Origin: Cymbomonas tetramitiformis
Taxonomy: Eukaryota > Chlorophyta > Pyramimonadophyceae > Pyramimonadales > Pyramimonadaceae
Direction of reading: 5' to 3'
DNA: 64,000 bases
Assembly: GCA_001247695.2 (NCBI GenBank)
Contig: LGRX02033520.1
Location: forward strand, 1-64,000
Numbering within the stretch: the stretch's first letter is position 1; every line of letters begins with the position of its first letter. The notes below the pieces were generated by a model that was not told the DNA's origin, did not search any database, and was given only the letters and a program-made list of their open reading frames with translations. Below are positions 58,993-64,000 of this stretch, piece after piece. Made by a program: the position numbers and the translations under genes.

Positions 58993-61900
58993 TCATTGAA
59001 TCTGGCTTAGTGCTAATTGAATTGCTTGGGAATCGGAAACTCCTGACTGCAATCCATATTTAGCCCGGCGGTAGTAACATATCAAGGTATTGGCTTCACT
59101 TGGGTGCTTCTGATAGGGAGGATCTGGCTCTGTGTTTTGGGGCAGATCTTGTCCCTCAAAAACTATCTTTAGCTGAAGGCCCTTCTTCGGGGAATACAGA
59201 CACATATCGCTAGCAAATTCAATGCGCAGATCAGTCCCTGGCACAACTCCGCATCAAACCCCACCACCCAATTCTCAGCATCTCAATTGTTTAAGGGATC
59301 AGCTTTACAAAGCCTCCTTACAAGATGGATGACTAATAAATTAAAAAAATCCATGACGCTAAAGCATGTATTTGACAGGGGCTCTCGACTGATTAATGAT
59401 GCAAAAATGAGGAAAGGCAACTTCATTGACACTAGGCCCTTATCTGATAATTCCAGAATATTTGCATTGTGATTGAGAGGGCCCCTGGCGCTGCATTGTA
59501 ATTGAGAGGGCCCCTGGCGCTGCATTGTGATTGAGAGGGCCCCTGGCGCTGCATTGTTATCAATCTTTCCAAATTAATTGCCACAGACGTGGAATCCCCA
59601 CCACTAGGGCCTATCAGCTCTAAGCTCGCTGGGTTCAACTTGCAACGGGAGAATGAATCTTTCACAGCTTTAAGGCAACTGAATGCCCTCCATGTTGGTT
59701 TGACCTCAACTGCCGCGGCCAGCACACAAACAGGGCAGGGACTTCAAACGCGCCCTTTACCCCCTTTCCAAAGCGGCTCTCAGCGCACCCATTCGGTCTC
59801 TGAAGCAGCCCTTAATTGTTTCCACGATTTCCATTTTCAGATCTGAGAAAAAAAGGATGTCATATTCTATTTCCGCCACCCTGATCACGACCATATTGTC
59901 CTGTCCCCAGCGGTGCGCCCCTCCCCGCCAAGCCCATACCTCACTGCACACACAGCAGGCAAGTGGCAGCGGCGCGGGCTGAAGAATTCGCGCCCCAATG
60001 GATGCTCTCGCATCTGCCATGCTCCTCTCCCCGACCGCACTTTCACCGCTCCCATATCCAATTTCTGCCGCGTCCTAATCGATCCGAGCAGCTGAATAGG
60101 ACGGCTACGATTGCACATTAGAGTCCTGCCTGGAAACCCTCTTAGGATGCCTCTCCACCGCCCCTTCAAGAGAAAGCGAGAGAGAAAGTGGAAAGATATT
60201 TCTGCTGCGAGAGTGCATCCGCCACGTTTCACGGTGGGGCCCGCAGGCTGCAGCAGACTGCCCGGCTCTGCACGGGTCTGCATACTGCGATCCTCACGCA
60301 TGTGCCAGCAAGGCCGCAGCTGAATCATGCCACATGCCACCGACCTCCACCAACTGCCAAACAAGCAGCATCCCTTGGCAGTTCCCCGCATCCCTATTCA
60401 GCTGGGTCACTCCAAAGCTGGGGTGAGGAAGGAGGTGGGCGACAGAGGAGAGCGGTTCCGCTGCTGCGCACCTGGTGTACACTTAGCACTAGGGCCTTGA
60501 CACAGCTGACGGGCAGTACTCGCTTCACGCGCCCCTTGCCTTTTATCGAGGAGCTCAGCATCACCTACAACCATCCTCCCCGCCTCCCCCAAGCCTCCCA
60601 CCAAGCTCGGCATCAACACCCCCCCTACCGCCGCCTACTGCTTCCTGAGCAATGCAAAGGCTCCCACACTGAATGGCATGCGATCGGCCGACAAAAGCCA
60701 GCCCACCATCATCCCAGTGGATGCGAGAAGCAAATCAGGAACAGGGCGGGGCCGTGGCAAGATACCACCAACTCATACATATTCCCAACCCAGATGCAAA
60801 GCAGCATGGAAAGATGATACAATGTGACCGATCATCGCCCAACAATTGTCGGTCCATGGGTTACGGAGTAAGCGGTGTGGCAGAGGTTCCCACACTGAAC
60901 GGCATGAGATCGGCCAACAAAAGCCAGCCCACCATCATCCCAGTGGATGTGAGAAGCAAATCAAGAGCAGGTTCCCACACACATGCCCTAAATGCTTTTG
61001 GAGAGCTCACATCGGCGGCGCCTGGGCACTCCGCTGGAATGACGAGCCATGTGACAGGAGCGGTTGAGATCAAAGGGGGCCGCATCTGCAGAACGAGAGG
61101 TACCTTCAGGGTGGGGAATTGTGTATCCGTATCGAAGTCCTTGTCCAGCATGTATATCTGCTGCTGGGAGATGATGAGGATTCGATGCTGCGCCTTGGAA
61201 ACGTGGTTAATTTTCGTCACCCTGGCGCCAAATACAATCTGCCTCCTCTCTCCCCTCCCCTCCCACCTACGATCTCTGCTCCAGCCGCATCTCCACATCA
61301 CGGGCCATCGAGGTGCCCTTCCAACCTCCGCCGGCATTGCAGCTCCTTTGTCACAGCTCCTTTGTCACTGAGCTCCAAGGAGCCCTCAGGCATGTGCTAT
61401 CAGCGCTGCGAAGTGGAGGTCAGCACGGGCAACTCGTGAGGGTTAGCCAGCTCGCAAGGCAAACGCATGGATATGCGATGAAACGAACTTCGGAATTCAA
61501 ATCAGTGCTGCACGCCAACGTGGCTCGTAGTGCAAGACACATCCAATGTCAAGAAGCTCGCACACTGACTCAAAAGGTGTATGGAGTGTGGATTGTGGAT
61601 TGTGGATTGTGGAGTGTGGGCGGTGGAGGTGGTGGCACCTGCGTCCTATCTCGATTTTCTTCCAGCAGAGCTAATATACGCGGATCTGTCTTCTGGATGG
61701 CGAGAGCAAATCCTGTGACAATCTCAATGCACGCGCTCCGTCAAGGCACTCACTGTGAATCCAATCCCCACAGTCATCCTTTCCTCACCGCCATCCTCAC
61801 GGTCACTCCCCACTGCCAATGCTCACCGTCTCTGCACAGTCACTGCTCACAGTCACTCGTCACTCCCCACTGTCACTGCTCGCAGTCACTCGTCACTCGT

Positions 61901-63348
61901 CACTCCCCACAGTCACTGCTCACCGTCACTCGTCACTCCCCACTGTCACTGCTAACTGTCAATCATCACTCCCCACTGTCACAGTTCACAGTCATTCCTC
62001 ATCGTCACCGTCTCTGCTCATCGTCGACGTCTCTCCTCACCATCACCGTCTCTGCTCACCATCACCTTCTTCACTCACCGTCACCGCCTCTGCTCATCGT
62101 CACTGTCTCTGCTCACCGTCATCGTCTCTGCTGATTGTTACTCCTCACTATCACTGATCACCGTCACAATGGTCCTCACCGACTCACACCCCTCTCACCG
62201 CATGGCATGGCGCAGGCTTCCGGGAGGCTATTTTCTGACCACCTTCCTGGGGGGCAAGACCCAGGGGGGCGAGGCGCGCGAGCGCTTCAGCCAGGCGGTG
62301 GCCCCGCTTCCACCAGACCCTCCAAATGGAGCGACCGGACCGCACACCCGGAGCTCTCACGGCATGCGTATGACGCACCAGAACCAGAGAAGATGCCGAG
62401 AGCTGAGCCTAAACTCGGCTATGGATCGGCTCACCGATTTTTCGCCACAAGGGGTCGACGCTGATCTTTCTTCGCAGCTTCAGGCCCATGTACTTGTTAT
62501 TCATTCGAGCCGCACGATCGAACTGCAAACCCTGAACTCCGTAAACGCAGCTCCATCAGTCTTCAGCACCTCGTGGCCCGCGGGTTTCAGCCTCGAAACC
62601 CATGTCCCCGGTGTCCACCGGGTCCACCGGTGGTCCGCGGCGCGCGCTGTGAACCGCGCCAGTGCAGACACTCGCCGCCGATGAAAAACGCACCGAGTCG
62701 AGCGCATGTGAAAACGCACCTGAAGGAGCGTGCAATGCTGCGGCCCGGGCTCCCATTGGAAGGGCGATGCGAGGCCCTGCCGGAGTACGGCCCGGGCTCC
62801 CATTGGAAGGGCGATGCGAGGCCCTGCCGCAGTGCGGCCCGGGCTCCCATTGGAAGGGCGATGCGAGGCCCTGCCGGAGTGCGGCCCGGGCTCCCATTGG
62901 AAGGGCGATGCGAGGCCCTGCCGCAGTGCGGCCCGGGCTCGCATTGGAAGGGCGATGCGAGGCCCTGCCGCAGTGCGGCCCGGGCTCCCATTGGAAGGGC
63001 GATGCGAGGCCCTGCCGCAGTGCGGCCCGGGCTCCCATTGGAAGGGCGATGCGAGGCCCTGCCGCAGTGCGGCCCGGGTTCCCATTGGAAGGGCGATGCG
63101 AGGCCCTGCCGGAGTGCGGCCCGGGCTCCCATTGGAAGGGCGATGCGACACCCTGCCGCAGTGCGGCCTGGCCCATGCGCCACACTCCGTCCCTTCCAGT
63201 AGCAGTCAACCAAGCGGGGATGCAGCGCACACTGGCGGCGCTTGATGGGCGATGTGGCGCACTGGACTGATGCGAAGCGGGAGGCGGGGATGCAGCGCAC
63301 CTGCTCCTTAGTCATCTGTTTCCGTAATTGGTGCCCCTTCCACGCTGC
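58993..63348 (-). CDS. Class I myosin, 3' part: IQ motif and TH1 tail (partial)
   Basis: Minus-strand exons are 63348-63301, 62531-62435, 61712-61639, 61238-61104, 60564-60472, 59900-59789 and 59237-58993. All are GT-AG with matching phases and give 267 residues to a TGA. The first exon, AAWKGHQLRKQM, is the body of an IQ motif (light-chain or calmodulin binding). The rest follows the myosin I TH1 tail in order: KYMGLKLRRKISVD, DPRILALLEENR, IVFGARVTKINHV, HRILIISQQQIYMLD, KGRVKRVLPVSCV, NMVVIRVAEIEYDILF and LRIEFASDMCLYSPKKG. TH1 tails bind acidic phospholipids and tether the motor to membranes. No SH3 domain follows, so this is a short-tailed type. The motor exons must lie beyond about 63.35 kb; I could not identify them in the remaining 650 bp. 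Exon 62531 could start at 62522 instead. Confidence 0.85.
59465..59556. repeat. 29-bp tandem repeat in the last myosin intron
   Basis: Three copies of GAGAGGGCCCCTGGCGCTGC plus ATTGTGATT lie in the final intron (59788-59238). Only single-base differences separate the copies. Confidence 0.85.
60680..60975 (+). repeat. Dispersed repeat unit, copies 3 and 4
   Basis: A full unit (60690-60870) and a second, shorter one (60900-60970) start CGGCC(G/A)ACAAAAGCCAGCCC and contain ATCATCCCAGTGGATG. They match 38.39-38.59 kb and, inverted, 15.34-15.55 kb. Both lie in the myosin intron between 61103 and 60565. Confidence 0.8.
61750..62165. repeat. CACTCGTCACTCCCCACTGT-type minisatellite
   Basis: About 25 irregular copies of a 12-20-bp motif based on TCACTCCCCACTGTCACTGC and TCTGCTCATCGTCAC fill most of the intron 62434-61713 of the myosin gene. 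Strand composition is strongly skewed (almost no runs of G on the plus strand). Confidence 0.85.
62747..63170. repeat. 47-bp minisatellite in the first visible myosin intron
   Basis: Nine copies of a 47-bp unit start at GGGCTCCCATTGGAAGGGCG near 62747, 62794, 62841 and so on, each continuing GCCCTGCCGCAGTGCGGCCC. Copies differ at one or two sites (GGAGTACGG, TTCCCATT). Long open frames in all six phases over this block are artefacts of the repeat. Confidence 0.95.
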
Positions 63349-64000
63349 CTGCAGCACCGTTCAACGTCTCCACAACCCACACGACCTCACGTCTGGCAGG
63401 TGAAACCGGGCCCATGGAACAGGGGTGCCCGGGTGTGCATGCAGATGAATTTCCCCGCAGCAGCTGCTTGGAGATTCGGTCAATAGCAGCAAACACACAG
63501 CCGTGTATAAAAGGGCCCAGCATTGGCTCCTCCGACCAGCAGCATGAGTCAATGCGTCCCACGCAAATGGAAAAGATGGAAGCAGGGTGGGCGTACCGCT
63601 ATAAGGTTGACTGCTGCTATCTGCTTGGCGTAGGATACCCCCTCGGTATTCTGGGAGAGGGCGTCGCAGCGCTGGAAGGCCGGGCTCCCCCTCTGGGAGT
63701 CGCACCCCGCAGAGCGCCCTCGAGTGAGAACAGCGAGGCCCGCACCCCGCTGCCATGTCGAGATCACCCAGGACCAGGCGGATGGCGCACGCCCCCTCAA
63801 GGAGCCCATCAATCCGAGGTTTGATGGGGGTTTGGGGCATTCGGCATGCGAGAGACGTCCCTGATTTGCTCGACCATGGGCGGACCATGCTTTCTGTCGT
63901 ACGGCTCGCTCAGACAAGATTGGTTTGGTCATGGAGGGGCTAAAAGTAACGCTTTAATCACATTGGGTAGGAGACATACAAATCGGAGGGTGTCACGTCA
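63349..64000 (-). other. Upstream part of the myosin gene, exons unresolved
   Basis: The minus strand is open over 63562-63361 and ends in ARRE just before a possible 37-nt intron that would join in frame to the IQ exon. A second frame reads GLLEGACAIRLVLGDLD near 63.8 kb. Neither is clearly myosin, so I do not extend the gene model. Confidence 0.3.

Noticed and set aside
62501..63357. Long open frames (170-256 codons) in all six phases
   Set aside because: They are produced by the 47-bp GC-rich minisatellite, which lacks stops in most frames. Splice sites place it in an intron.

Overview
The window is nuclear DNA from a eukaryote, most likely a protist. The recognisable genes are split by many GT-AG introns, coding exons are GC-rich inside AT-rich repeat-filled DNA, and no bacterial operon layout is visible. 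A bacterial-type UMP kinase with an N-terminal extension suggests an organelle-bearing, possibly algal, lineage. The class I myosin tail argues against land plants. I cannot name the species.

Left part (1-18.4 kb). A 68-bp tandem repeat opens the window. It is followed by a two-exon multi-pass membrane protein (762-1656, +). Next is a complete nine-exon PyrH-type UMP kinase (8117-3768, -), two of whose introns are expanded by minisatellites. Divergent from it lies a seven-exon gene (9294-18356, +) for a 1,323-residue multidomain enzyme. Its domains are a cysteine motif, a long-chain acyl-CoA-synthetase-like adenylation domain, an acyl carrier domain and an NAD(P)-dependent thioester reductase domain. 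This is a carboxylic-acid-reductase layout and is the most interesting enzyme here. The intergenic space between the divergent pair holds a palindromic MITE.

Middle (18.9-51.8 kb, -). Exons of one SK-like potassium channel gene are spread over about 33 kb: S1, S2-S3, S4-S5, a pore with TVGYGD, S6, a calmodulin-binding-like helix and a C-terminal coiled coil. Its introns are a nest of mobile DNA. They hold a 2.4-kb fold-back element, three CAGT-ended TIR elements flanked by TA (two about 1 kb, one 233 bp), a GCGAAA-rich MITE, an element with short direct terminal repeats and a shorter inverted repeat. They also hold a non-LTR retrotransposon (reverse transcriptase plus restriction-like endonuclease region) that is split by one of the TIR elements. 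A degenerate antisense copy of the same retrotransposon lies in intron 3 of the multidomain enzyme gene.

Right part (51.8-64 kb). AT-rich DNA contains a few weak plus-strand gene models and tandem repeats, some shared with the left end. It is followed by the 3' half of a class I myosin (63348-58993, -): an IQ motif and a TH1 tail over seven exons. Its introns carry 29-bp, 47-bp and CACTCGTC-type minisatellites. The recognised genes do not form a pathway.

All exon joins were derived by hand from reading frame, splice sites and family similarity, without transcript or database support.
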